This document shows, one piece after another, positions 9,083 to 19,144 of a DNA stretch of 22,553 nucleotides (positions are counted from its first letter, which is position 1; each line of letters starts with the position of its first letter). This DNA is from Oppiella nova (Eukaryota > Arthropoda > Arachnida > Sarcoptiformes > Oppiidae), in contig CAJPVJ010000592.1 in NCBI GenBank assembly GCA_905397405.1, forward strand, positions 1-22,553, written 5' to 3'. The position numbers and the translations under genes were made by a program. The notes beneath the pieces were generated by a model, which saw only the letters and a program-made list of their open reading frames with translations, was not told the origin of the DNA and did no database searches.

Positions 9083-12000
9083 TCAGTCATCATTTGGTGC
9101 TTTATTAGCGCTAATATTGCGGTTTGTCATGAGTTTGTCGATTCGTTTCTGTAAGTGAGCGCCTGATGTCTCCAATTCTTCGATTCTGGCCAACGCTTCC
9201 CTCAACTGTTTTCAAACAAATTAATTACCAGTTTATAGATATATGTTATTAATATATCAATATTATATAACAGGACACTAGTGTTAGTAAAACATATTAG
9301 CCACTACCACAATGGCAATACAACTGTCATCTGGATCCATTACCTCTCTTTGCGTTTTGCGTTTCTCGGCCTTCAGCTCGTCCTCCAACTCCTGGGCCTC
9401 ATCGGCGGCCGTCTTATACCTCGACAGTTGGGTCTCAAGTCGGCTCACATTTCCGGTCAAAACACTGATCTCTTGCTCTCGTTTCATGACTTTTAACTTA
9501 TAATCGGCGACCACTTTGTTGGCCTCACCTATAGGTATACATCAGTTACAGTATATATACCGCAATATAACTTATAGTAAACTTACGATTTGACTCCTCA
9601 TTGAGAGCGGTGTTTGAGCCGTCACTCGACGCCGCAATCAATGCCTCGCAATCGGCGGTCCTCTGTCTCTCATCGTCGAGTTCGGCCGTCAAAGACGCCA
9701 TCTCTTGCGCCAAACTCTGGCGACCATTCAATAAGGCATCAATTTTGGCGGTCAATGAGACCCCTTCCACGTCAGCCAGCAAAAGAGCCACCTCTCGGGA
9801 CACCAATGACGGGCCGCTAATTGATTCACTCGAATGGCCGTTCAGTCCGTTTGGCGCCCGTGGGTTGCGATCGCTGTCCGCCCGGTGCCCATCGCGCCAC
9901 TCGTCCCACTCTATCGGCACTAAACCCGCCTCCTGTGAGCCGTCATTAATGAACTTTTACTTCAATTATGTTTAAATGGGTTGTATTTTTGAATCCCAAA
10001 CCGAAATGAGTCGTTCCCTTTGCCGCAACCGTTGGTTATAATAATCGCACTCTTCTTCTAATTTCTTAAACTCTGCGTTCATTTCGTCAAAAGACTGTTT
10101 TTGTCAGAAAAGAGGATAAAATGAAATAAGTGCCTTGGTCACTGGTTACTGGCCAGTGATTACATTCAATGTCTATCATTACCTGACACTTGTCTTTATA
10201 GTCCTTTTGACAGCGAATGATGTTCTCTTCGAGCTCTTCCAAGTCATCTTTGTATGTCTGGACCGCAAGAAACAGCGATTGCCGCTCAGAGTCCGACTGA
10301 ACGCCATTAGCCATCGATTCGGTATCAGATTTCTCGTCATTCGCCACCGATTCCCGCGACCGACGCTAACAACCCAATCAACAAACAGTCATTTGTTAGC
10401 AAAGTTGTCAAAAAAGTAGTTTTTGTCTCATCGATATCTTTAATAAGACTAAATTTACACTAATTTTAATTATTTTCTATTACTTTTTACAAACTAATCA
10501 AAAATTACTATAAAGAGTGAGATTTACTGCAATTTTGGTAAAAAAGATTGCTTTTTATACCATTCAATAAGGCATCAATTTTGGCGGTCAATGAGACCCC
10601 TTCCACGTCAGCCAGCAAAAGAGCCACCTCTCGGGACACCAATGACGGGCCGCTAATTGATTCACTCGAATGGCCGTTCAGTCCGTTTGGCGCCCGTGGG
10701 TTGCGATCGCTGTCCGCCCGGTGCCCGTCGCGCCACTCGTCCCACTCTATCGGCACTAAACCCGCCTCCTGTGAGCCGTCATTAATGAACTTTTACTTCA
10801 ATTATGTTTAAATGGTTTGTATTTTTGAATCCCAAACCTCAATGAGTCGTTCCCTTTGCCGCAACCGTTGGTTATAATAATCGCACTCTTCTTCTAATTT
10901 CTTAAACTCTGCGTTCATTTCATCAAAAGACTATTTTTGTCAGAAAAGAGGATAAAATGAAATAATTGCCTTGGTCACTGGTCACTGGTCACTGGTCACT
11001 GGCCAGTGATTACATTCAATGTTTATCATTACCTGACACTTGTCTTTATAGTCCTTTTGACAGCGAATGATGTTCTCTTCGAGCTCTTCTAAGTCATCTT
11101 TGTATGTCTGGACCGCAAGAAACAGCGATTGCCGCTCAGAGTCCGACTGAACGCCATTAGCCATCGATTCGGTATCAGATTTCTCGTCATTCGCCACCGA
11201 TTCCCGTGACCGACGCTATCAACCCAATCAACAAACAGTCATTTGTTAGCAAAGTTGTCAAAAAGTAGTTTTTATATCACCGATATCTTTAATAAGACTA
11301 AATTTACACTAATTTTAATTATTTTCTATTACTTTTTACAAACTAATCAAAAATTACTATAAAGAGTGAGATTTACTGCCATTTTGGTAAAAAAGATTGT
11401 TTTTTATACGATATCTTTAATAAGACTAAATTTACACTAATTTTAATTATTTTCTATTACTTTTTACAAACTAATCAAAAATTACTATAAAGAGTGAGAT
11501 TTACTGCAATTTTGGTAAAAAAGATTGCTTTTTATGACTAAAAAACTCATGTTAAGTCAATGGGATTGTGTAAATAGCCGTCATATTAGGTGGGGTCAGG
11601 AATGCGTACCCGATATTGTCGGCCGTCTGCCAGTTGGTCACCGAGCGAGTCATCGCTCCTTCTTCGGGAATATCCGGCTGTTTCTGTGGTCGACTCGTTT
11701 CGCCTCTTTTCCCATTCTTTCAGTCGTATGGCTCGGGCCTCAGCCCTGGCCCGGCGTCGGGCGGCCAGAGATGCCTCCGCCTAACAAAGCGTTCATTAAT
11801 ATCATATATTAGCGTATAGTTAGTACTGTTTAATATTATTACACTTAGATTAAAGCCGAGTTTAACGATAGTATTTAATTACTGCTTCATATACACTACA
11901 GTACTGTATAATATATTATATTATAAAATATAGTGATTTAATTGCAGACAAAATGTGTCATTAAAAATGCTTTGGTGTGCAAAATGACGATTTATTTATA

Positions 12001-13048
12001 ATTTATAGAAACTCGCACTTAAATCATGTGACAAATGCTAATTAGAAACAAACTATACTGTACTGTACTGTCAATTAAGGAGTTATGACTAAAATCCGTT
12101 TTTTAAAGGCTTTTGTAAATACGTGGCCAACAATTAGTGAACACTGGATCACTCGAACCATTATCTGAGTACTGTATATCACTTGAACCCTGATCATATT
12201 TTTGGTACATTCAAAGTAGAAAAAGTTTTGGGTTAATGAATTGGCATACACTTACAATATAAGCATGTATTTTTAGTGTATAGATAGCATTAACATGATG
12301 TTCATGGAGTTTATTATACGAATGTAAGTTTGGTGTTAAAAATGTTTTTCTATGAGATTTGTTATTTTTACTGAATACAGAATTACTGCAAATCTAGTAA
12401 TTGTGAGTAAAAATGCTAAAAAGCTAAAAACAGTGCCAAAATATATGACATAACCACAAGTTAGACACAACTAATAAACATTATTTCTAATCATAAATCT
12501 TTCTAAAGTTATATCACAGTCAGTGTAAATCAGAAATACATTTTATGAACATACAATATATCATCTAAAATAATTAGCCTATTAATTAATAACTTATGTA
12601 TCTTGTCATATTAATTATGCTAATCGTAATTAATTAAATATTGGCACTTTTTTGAATACAACATTATTGATCGTATCATTTATATTAATAATTGTTATAT
12701 TAGTTATCAATTATAACTTATAATTAACATAAAATTTATTAAATTTAATTTTTATCAACATATTATTATGCATGATAGTAGTGAGCTGGATCAATTGGGT
12801 GATCAATTGGTATGTGCAATGTATGAGGTGAGGGTGGGGTGGGTGTGGTATACCTCGTAATATGATTGCATAGGTTGTGAACCATTGGGCACTTTGTTGG
12901 CAGTAGTCATGGATTCCGTGGGTTTGTGGCGATTATACTCATTATAATTGCGGATATATAGCAGTATTGGCAACAGTTTGCTCATCATTTGGTTGGACGT
13001 GTCGGCCCCGCACTCATCCGACTCGTATGACCCCGACATCATCAACAA
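9083..13048 (-). CDS. LRRFIP: LRRFIP-family coiled-coil protein (Flightless-interacting), 7 exons
   Basis: Vertebrate LRRFIP1/2 bind Flightless-I and act in nucleic-acid sensing, Wnt or actin-linked signalling. Exons, 5' to 3': 13048-12854 (tentative first exon), 11780-11610, then the duplicated block (copy 2: 11215-11033 and 10930-10838; copy 1: 10365-10183 and 10094-10002), 9932-9587, 9528-9344 and 9205-9083 (TGA). Exon 2 has the family motif AEASLAARRRARAEARAIR. Next come heptad-rich EELEENIIRCQKDYKDK, then RLRQRERLIE joined to EAGLVP, as in LRRFIP. The C-terminal coiled coil (SRLETQLSRYKTAADEAQ, LREALARIEELE, RIDKLMTNR) matches the family end. All splice phases agree; one copy of each exon totals 1296 nt (431 aa). 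The first exon (MSGSYESDECGADTS...) is less certain; it joins in phase 0 but has no family motif I recognise. Confidence 0.83.
9724..11407. repeat. Two tandem, about 2% divergent copies (about 0.84 kb) of LRRFIP exons
   Basis: 9724-10558 (835 bp) is repeated at 10560-11407 (848 bp) with an A at 10559 between. By eye there are roughly 15 substitutions, a 14-bp length difference in a 7-bp repeat, and a 1-bp indel. Each copy holds the 61-codon and 31-codon exons; the 115-codon exon is cut at the join, so copy 2 keeps only its 5' part (10560-10768). This fits two alleles placed in tandem; a real segmental duplication with a broken exon is the alternative. Confidence 0.88.
10973..11008. repeat. 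7-bp tandem repeat (ggtcact)x4 ending in a palindrome
   Basis: In the LRRFIP intron of copy 2, ggtcact occurs four times and runs into the perfect palindrome tcactggccagtga. The matching intron of copy 1 (about 10136-10158) has two units, one altered (ggttact). It is a length-polymorphic minisatellite and a convenient allele marker. Confidence 0.85.
11281..11535. repeat. 127-bp tandem duplicate with 1-base spacer, in LRRFIP intron
   Basis: 11281-11407 is repeated at 11409-11535 with two mismatches (C/A and T/C), separated by an A at 11408. The same sequence also ends copy 1 of the larger block (about 10432-10558), so this stretch is present three times. The third copy matches copy 1 better than copy 2, supporting a contig-end join between haplotypes. 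Confidence 0.9.
11781..12853 (-). other. Putative first LRRFIP intron (1.07 kb), with TACTG repeat
   Basis: AT-rich and non-coding between the tentative first exon and the AEASLAARRR exon. Both ends show GT..AG in phase 0. A short TACTG pentamer run lies at about 12054-12071. No other feature seen. Confidence 0.45.
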
Positions 13049-14216
13049 TGTTATGCACTCTACTCAACTGAACTGTACTAGATCATTTGTATATATCAAA
13101 CTACTGTCATAGTGTTTGACCACTATATTAGGCACTATTATGATGGACGCACTGTGAATACACTAATGGATGTATGAGTGAAATAGGGTGAAAGTAATGC
13201 ATGAATAGTGGCACTGATGGACATGTGTCTCATATGGCACTGCAATACAGTCCACAATGTTTTGGGCGTCTATTCAATCGACTCTATGTTATCATACATT
13301 GCGTAACATTTGTTGCCATATGTGTGACGAACGCTATTTGTGTACAAACCTATGCAAATGAGACCTAGATGAAACGTAAAAGCATTTTTAATTTCATAAT
13401 ATTTGTATTTAAGACAAATTTGTAGTTAATTGATAAGAATTAGTAAATGGTTAACTGGAATCAGCTGGGTAATAACTAAATTTAATAACTTTATAAACAA
13501 CTGAAAACTCTTTACTGTTATCTAGATTCTAGATCTACTGATAATTGACTGCATGGACTGTATGTGCAAACTTGTAATAACTTGTAAATTTACAAAGTTT
13601 TGCAAGGTAGTTTTTTCATATCCATTGTGATTATTTGAATTGAGTCATAATTGTACCAGTACAGTACAGTACAGTAACTTATGTTCAAACAAAGGCATTG
13701 ATTGAAATACAATGTGTTTTACTAAATTTATACAGTCAACAATTTTACTATTTTTAAACAAATCATTTGAATTGTAAGGTTTACACGTATAGAACTGTTT
13801 TGTGAATAAGTACCATGTTAAAATTACCAAATTATACAAAATTATTATAAAATGTTGATGTTATTTTTAAAACTCAGTGTAATATAATATAAATTATTAG
13901 GATAATATAAAATATGTTATTAAAAATTAATTATTTTTGAATAAAATACATTGCTAATATAATTGGTACAACCTTTTGAATTACAATGTCACAAATTTAG
14001 TTAAAATTTGACTATCTTTTTAAAAATATGAAGTTTAACTTGAAATTAGAAAAATACAATTATGAGTTCAATTCAATTGTGTTATCCAAAGCCCACACAA
14101 TTACACACATTTTTACAAACTCATCATATATCATACTGAACAATTAAATAATTATTGCAAAAACAAATCAAATACTTAATGGCCTTCATATGAAGTATTT
14201 TATAATTTCATTTTAT
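13049..14216. other. Intergenic AT-rich region with (CAGTA)4 run
   Basis: Upstream of LRRFIP (both it and the next gene lie on the minus strand). CAGTA is repeated four times at about 13658-13677. No coding frame with support; a 64-codon minus-strand frame at 13645-13839 has low-complexity composition and no recognisable motif. Confidence 0.45.
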
Positions 14217-15308
14217 ATTTAAAAAATACCAAGTGTACAATATCTGACAACTAACGGTATTAAGCATATTAAATATTCATAAATAAACAATTAGTCTTTT
14301 AAATTAAGTATTTATTAAAAACAATTTTCCATTAATATTAAAAATTTTATATAATGATACTGGTTAATAAAAAAATCATTTAGATTTTATATTGTATTTT
14401 CAAACACTAACTTGACTAGTAATTACATTATGTTGCGATTCATATTAATTTTATTATAATGACAAAATTAAATAATTGATTATTTTTGAAAACTTATTTA
14501 ACAATGGGTTCAGTGGTTGACTTATAAACAATGCAACTATTTTGTGAAATGGGCTGATATTCAGAATAATTAGTTTTATTGCTAATGTGTGTAGTAATAG
14601 GATAACCGATGCCATCGATTATTGGGTCGGTTATGACTTTGTGAGACTGGTCTCCATCCAAGTCCGTGATCTCAATGTGTCGTATTCTGTCGTTTTGATA
14701 CATTTTGAAGTAGTAATACGCTATCATAAGACACACAATGCCACAAACAATTAACAGACCACAATTTAAAAAATACCAAGTGTACAATATCTGACAACTA
14801 ACGGTATTAAGCATATTAAATATTCATAAATAAACAATTAGTCTTTTAAATTAAGTATTTATTAAAAACAATTTTCCATTAATATTAAAATTTTATATAA
14901 TGATACTGGTTAATAAAAAAATCATTTAGATTTAATATTGTATTTTCAAACACTAACTTGACTAGTAATTACATTATGTTGCGATTCTTATTAATTTTAT
15001 TATAATGACAAAATTAAATAATTGATTATTTTTGAAAACTTATTTAACAATGGGTTCAGTGGTTGACTTATAAACAATGCTACTATTTTGTGAAATGGGC
15101 TGATATTCAGAATAATTAGTTTTATTGCTAATGTATGTAGTAATAGGATAACCGATGCCATCGATTATTGGGTCGGTTATCACTTTGTGAGACTGGTCTC
15201 CATCCAAGTCCGTGATCTCAATGTGTCGTATTCTGTCGTTTTGATACATTTTGAAGTAGTAATACGCTATCATAAGACACACAATGCCACAAACAATTAA
15301 CAGACCAC
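14217..15308. repeat. Tandem about 546-bp near-identical copies covering exon 2 of the two-TM gene
   Basis: 14217-14762 is repeated at 14764-15308, with an A at 14763 between. By eye there are five substitutions and one 1-bp indel (about 1%). Both copies contain the C-terminal exon of the two-TM protein. Two substitutions change residues (His/Tyr in TT.ISNK and Cys/Ser in QNS.IVYK). Only copy 2 has the splice acceptor and the upstream exon; copy 1 is cut just before it. Consistent with alleles in tandem. Confidence 0.9.
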
Positions 15309-15969
15309 CGATTCCCATACACGAGTACACTGTATACAAATTACTGGTGTTAATACTTATAATACACACAATTAATTATTCAAAATCGTTATAAATCATT
15401 AAAAGTTTTATCACATTTTCTAATATAAGTAATATTTAAATTAAGCACTATCTAAAATTATATGGGCTTTCAAATTGTCCTTATAGTTATTTATCTAAAA
15501 AAGTGAAAATAGTAATTGAAATCAATTAGATGATATTTACGAATGTAGTCAAATTGTTGGCGACCAATAAATCGTGGATTTCTATCAATGACACTATCAT
15601 TGAAATGATGAGAAATCTCAACCGACTTATTGTGAAGTGATTCACTTGTATGGTTTGAATCTACGATCTGATCATATCAAATTGTTGGCGACCAATAAAT
15701 CGTGGATTTCTATCAATGACACTATCATTGAAATGATGAGAAATCTCAACCGACTTATTGTGAAGTGATTCACTTGTATGGTTTGAATCTACGATCTGAT
15801 CATTGACATCGACATCTTGGTTAACAATAAATGGTATTAAACCGCATAATGTGATAAAAAATCCAAACACCATGAGGTATGGCACACACTTGCAGGCAAT
15901 GATAGCAGGAATTAATTTTTTCGGTGCATTTCGATAGGAATAACTCTTCAACGTCTGAAAACGAGGCAT
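15040..15969 (-). CDS. Unrecognised two-transmembrane protein, 2 exons
   Basis: Family not recognised. Exon 1 (15969-15541, including a false 128-base insertion) starts MPRFQTLKSYSYRNAPKK and has a first membrane segment (YLMVFGFFITLCGLIPFIV). A likely loop with NHT and NDS glycosylation sequons follows. It ends C|GTAAAT. Exon 2 (15329-15040) starts after TACAG and gives ILYSCMGIGGLLIVCGIVCLMIAYYYF, a second membrane segment, then a polar C-terminal tail of about 65 residues rich in Asp, Ile, Thr and Ser. With one 127-bp copy and its spacer removed, the exons total 591 nt (196 aa) in phase. A N-in/C-in small membrane protein is inferred, with the loop between the segments luminal or extracellular. 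A second copy of exon 2 at 14494-14814 is probably the other allele. Confidence 0.65.
15549..15803. repeat. Perfect 127-bp tandem duplicate with 1-base spacer, in two-TM exon 1
   Basis: 15549-15675 and 15677-15803 are identical, with an A at 15676. The unit is inside exon 1 of the two-TM gene. It shifts the frame and puts an early stop before the donor; removing it restores the exon to its splice donor at 15540. Confidence 0.92.
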
Positions 15970-18321
15970 TATTTAAATATTTTGTCAATGAACTAGATAT
16001 TATAAGTCAGTTGTTAAAATTATGTCCAAAATATTGTTTAACATAAGAACAATAGCGGATAAAACGATTTCAAGCCATTGATTAAACTCTTGCTTTAAAA
16101 CTAAAGGTAAAAATCATTCATTCGTATTCTACTGCAATAATGGTAAGTGTATAATATATTTATTTTTCCATATAAGCAATTATAGGTATAGTGTTTAGTA
16201 TTCAGTATAATGATTATTTGACCTTCAATTCTGCAACTTTTCATTACAAAAGTTTTTTATTTTATTCATACTGTATAGGGTACCTGTATACAGCATTCAG
16301 TATGTATACGAAAGTTATTTACAGAATCTGATGTATTTTAACATTAACAACAAGTTGTTTATAGCACACCTCAAGTCTGTCATTATATTTACAAGTATTT
16401 TATAAGTTATGCTTTGTTTAGGTGTTAAATCATTTACTTTTAATTACTTGTAAGAAAAGAGTGTTTCAATTCTAACGTTCATATGGTGGAGGAATTTTAA
16501 TTAATGTGTATTTATTATTCTTGAAAGTTAAAATTATGTCTGGACATTCTAAATACCTAATTGTAAATTGATTTTACGAAATAGTATGAATGTAGTTATT
16601 TATAAGAAACAACTTATTTTTTGGTATTTTATATAAAATATTTTTAACAGATAAGAGATATTTACTGATAGTGTACATTCGTGAAAGTTATGAAAAATAG
16701 GATTTATTTAAACGTGATTTATAGTGAATTCATTTATTGTCCATCAGAAGCTATGTTTTCTTAAATTTCTATTTACTGTAATTACCGTATACTGTATATT
16801 AAATTTACTAAATCTAATATAATTATTAAAAACATATTATTAAAAATACATTTGTATTTTTAATCTTTAATATAATAATTATTATTTTCTTGTTTTCATA
16901 AAAGTATAGGTACTTGTAAAGTATTTTGTTCATAGATTATTGTCTTAGAATTTTGGTAACTTCATTATATAATCATACTGGTTCATATCGTATGCAAAAT
17001 ACAAGCATAAAATACAAGTCCTTATTTAATTAGTGTATTTGATTATCATTTAAATAATTATTTAAAAAATTAAAGATTTGAATGAAGTATCTGACGGTAA
17101 ATGCGCTAAATTACTTATATAAATTATAATTAGTTATACTATAGCACCGTAACTTAAATTCAAGTAACAGTACCACAAAACTACTAATCAGTATCATCAA
17201 ATCATTATAGCAATTTGTCACAACATTGACCAAACCTATTGTATTGTGTCAAATGTTTTTAATATTACAGTATTATAGTCTGTTGTATAGAGTGGATATA
17301 ATAAAAATGAGTAATTACTAAAACTCAAACATCCGGATAAAACTTCATACAAATAATATGGAGAATCCGTGTGAATTCTAATGTTTTTAATATTACAGTA
17401 TTATAGTCTGTTGTATAGAGTGGATATAATAAAAATGAGTAATTACTAAAACTCAAACATCCGGATTTTTGAAGTATGTTTATTATACCTCTTAGGCACA
17501 CTTAAGATTAGTGAAATTTAAGAGTAATATATCGCTAAATAAAATTTTAAAATTAATTTATAGCTCTATACTGTGAAAAATACCCTTTATTTAGTCTATT
17601 TTTAAAGCGAGAAATTATTTATTTATATGACATTAACATTGAAACAAATGAATACAAGGATGTCTCAGATCATTAAATTTAAAGCACTCTCAGCCGCACT
17701 AATACTAAACGCATAATAACTATACAAAAACATATGAATCAACACTTTTCAACACTTTTCTGTATTTATTAAAAATTTCTATTAATTCAATAATAAATCG
17801 ATTTTATATGCTTTCAAATTTAATTAAACTTGTTAAAACTTTTACGATTCACAAAACTTTATGAATGTAATTTAAAAAGTTTTGAAACTTTAATACTATA
17901 CAATTTGTTCAGTTGATTCAGTTATTTAATTCAATAATTAAAAAAAGCATAAGTGTTTTATAATTTGTATATAAATTTAGTTTGAATAGTTTTCATATTA
18001 CCAATTATTACAGTTAACATGAGTAATACCATAATTAAACTTGATACATTGTCTTATTGAATAAGATTTATCAGCTTATTGCCACAACATTGTGTAACAC
18101 TACGATAAAAGTCCTTCAAAATGTTCATAAATACTGCTCACAAATATTGAAACAAAACTAACCCTTTCAAGCAAATTGACATTAATTTGTACTAATGTTT
18201 GGTGAAAGTATGTCACAAATAGATGCCATTATTGATATGAATGTATTTGTTGTTCAATTCAATAGTTTGTCACACAATGAAAGTTATGTTTGATGACAAT
18301 CACCAAATTGATCCAGCACAA
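15970..18321. other. Long AT-rich intergenic region (2.35 kb)
   Basis: Between divergently transcribed genes (two-TM on minus, DUF924 on plus), so it should hold both promoters. No supported coding frame. Apart from the anomalous duplicate at 17252-17506 and scattered TACTGTA/TACAGTA words, nothing stands out. Confidence 0.5.
17252..17506. repeat. 127-bp unit whose second copy ends in the same-strand complement
   Basis: 17252-17378 and 17380-17506 are each 127 bases, separated by T at 17379. Their first 87 bases are identical. The last 40 bases (17339-17378 and 17467-17506) are complementary base for base in the same left-to-right direction, 40 of 40. This is not a reverse complement. The 127+1+127 geometry is the same as at the other joins in the window. 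Confidence 0.95.
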
Positions 18322-18329
18322 TATAAAAG
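18322..18329 (+). promoter_or_regulatory. Candidate TATA box of the DUF924 gene
   Basis: tataaaag at 18322-18329 lies about 160 bases before the likely start codon, in a region that becomes less AT-rich. A start site about 30 bases downstream would leave a 5' UTR of about 130 nt. Assigned by consensus only. Confidence 0.4.
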
Positions 18330-18449
18330 CTATCAAGTGTTGAGTGTAAGAGATTATAGCATTAGTTTGTGTGGTTTGTAAGCATTCACTCATTTGTGTG
18401 TCATTGCAGTGAATAACGTTATATACAAGTTGTGGTCAACTATTATCTT

Positions 18450-18491
18450 ATGTCTGCGGATGAGTTGACGGTCAGTGAAGACTATGTCTGA
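18450..18491 (+). promoter_or_regulatory. 13-codon uORF overlapping the DUF924 start codon
   Basis: ATG at 18450 opens a frame coding MSADELTVSEDYV and stops at TGA 18489-18491, overlapping the main ATG (18484) in another frame. If transcribed, it would limit initiation at the main start. It could also be chance. The overlap is directly visible in the sequence. Confidence 0.4.
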
Positions 18492-18754
18492 CGATATGAA
18501 CAAAGTGTTGGACTTCTGGTTTGGACGCAAAGGCAGCGCTGATTACCTGAAGAGTAAGTCCTTTTGGTACGGAAGCAGTGAAGGGGACGACCAGTTGGTG
18601 GCCAAACATTTGGGTGAANATGTCTGACGATATGAACAAAGTGTTGGACTTCTGGTTTGGACGCAAAGGCAGCGCTGATTACCTGAAGAGTAAGTCCTTT
18701 TGGTACGGAAGCAGTGAAGGGGACGACCAGTTGGTGGCCAAACATTTGGGTGAA
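18484..18754. repeat. 135-bp direct duplication flanking a single N
   Basis: 18484-18618 is repeated exactly at 18620-18754 on either side of the N at 18619. It duplicates the first 45 codons of the DUF924 gene in frame. Same reading as at 1391: two contigs with an unmerged overlap. Confidence 0.93.
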
Positions 18755-19144
18755 TACTACTCGATGGCCAAAGAGGGCTCATTGGACTCATGGCTGGAAA
18801 GGGGTGGTGAGGGGGCCCTCGCACTCATCATTCTTCTCGATCAGACCCCGAGGAATATTTTCCGCAATAAACCCGAGGCTTACATGACTGATGCCAAAGC
18901 CCTGTCCATCGCCAAGACAGCCGTCCAGAGGGGTACCCTAGTCTCATACTCGGGATAATACTCCGCAATATACATGAGTGGTAAGTTAGTGAGCCTCTTA
19001 GACCTCCTGGTCTTTTACAGACAGTTTGACAAGTGTGTTAACCCACTGAGAGTCGTGAACATTTGGGCGCAAAAATATCACGATCTCATCCAAGAGTTCG
19101 GACGATTCCCGCACAGGGACCACATCTTAGGCCGTAATCAATGA
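18484..19144 (+). CDS. DUF924-family protein, middle segment missing
   Basis: DUF924 is an uncharacterised, mainly bacterial family with an all-helical (TPR-like) fold; the biochemical role is unknown. Start MSDDMNKVLDFWFGRKGS, present at 18484 and again at 18620 because of an N-flanking duplication. The N-terminal half shows family hallmarks: VLDFWFG, SFWYG, LDSWLERG, ALALIILLDQTPRNIFR, then AYMTDAKALSIAK. The frame then stops at 18956-18958. The family C-terminus resumes in another frame from about 19021 (after TTTTACAG): QFDKCVNPLRVVNIW, KYHDLIQEFGRFPHRDHILG, TGA 19142-19144. The region of about 35-50 residues that normally links these (with the P.EHSE-type motif) is not found in the about 60-80 nt between them. 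No donor/acceptor pair gives a full protein. Either a decayed gene or an assembly deletion. Composition is much less AT-rich than its flanks. A bacterial origin is possible but untested. Confidence 0.82.

Noticed and set aside
9281-10811. Several plus-strand frames of 60-124 codons
   Set aside because: They lie opposite LRRFIP exons, which have family motifs and matching splice sites; the plus frames have no recognisable motifs.
11525-11819. Three overlapping plus-strand frames
   Set aside because: Antisense to the LRRFIP exon with AEASLAARRRARAEAR; long only because that exon is GC-rich.
18472-18824. Three minus-strand frames, some containing X
   Set aside because: Shadows of the DUF924 coding sequence, extended only because the 135-bp duplicate and the N repeat the same region.
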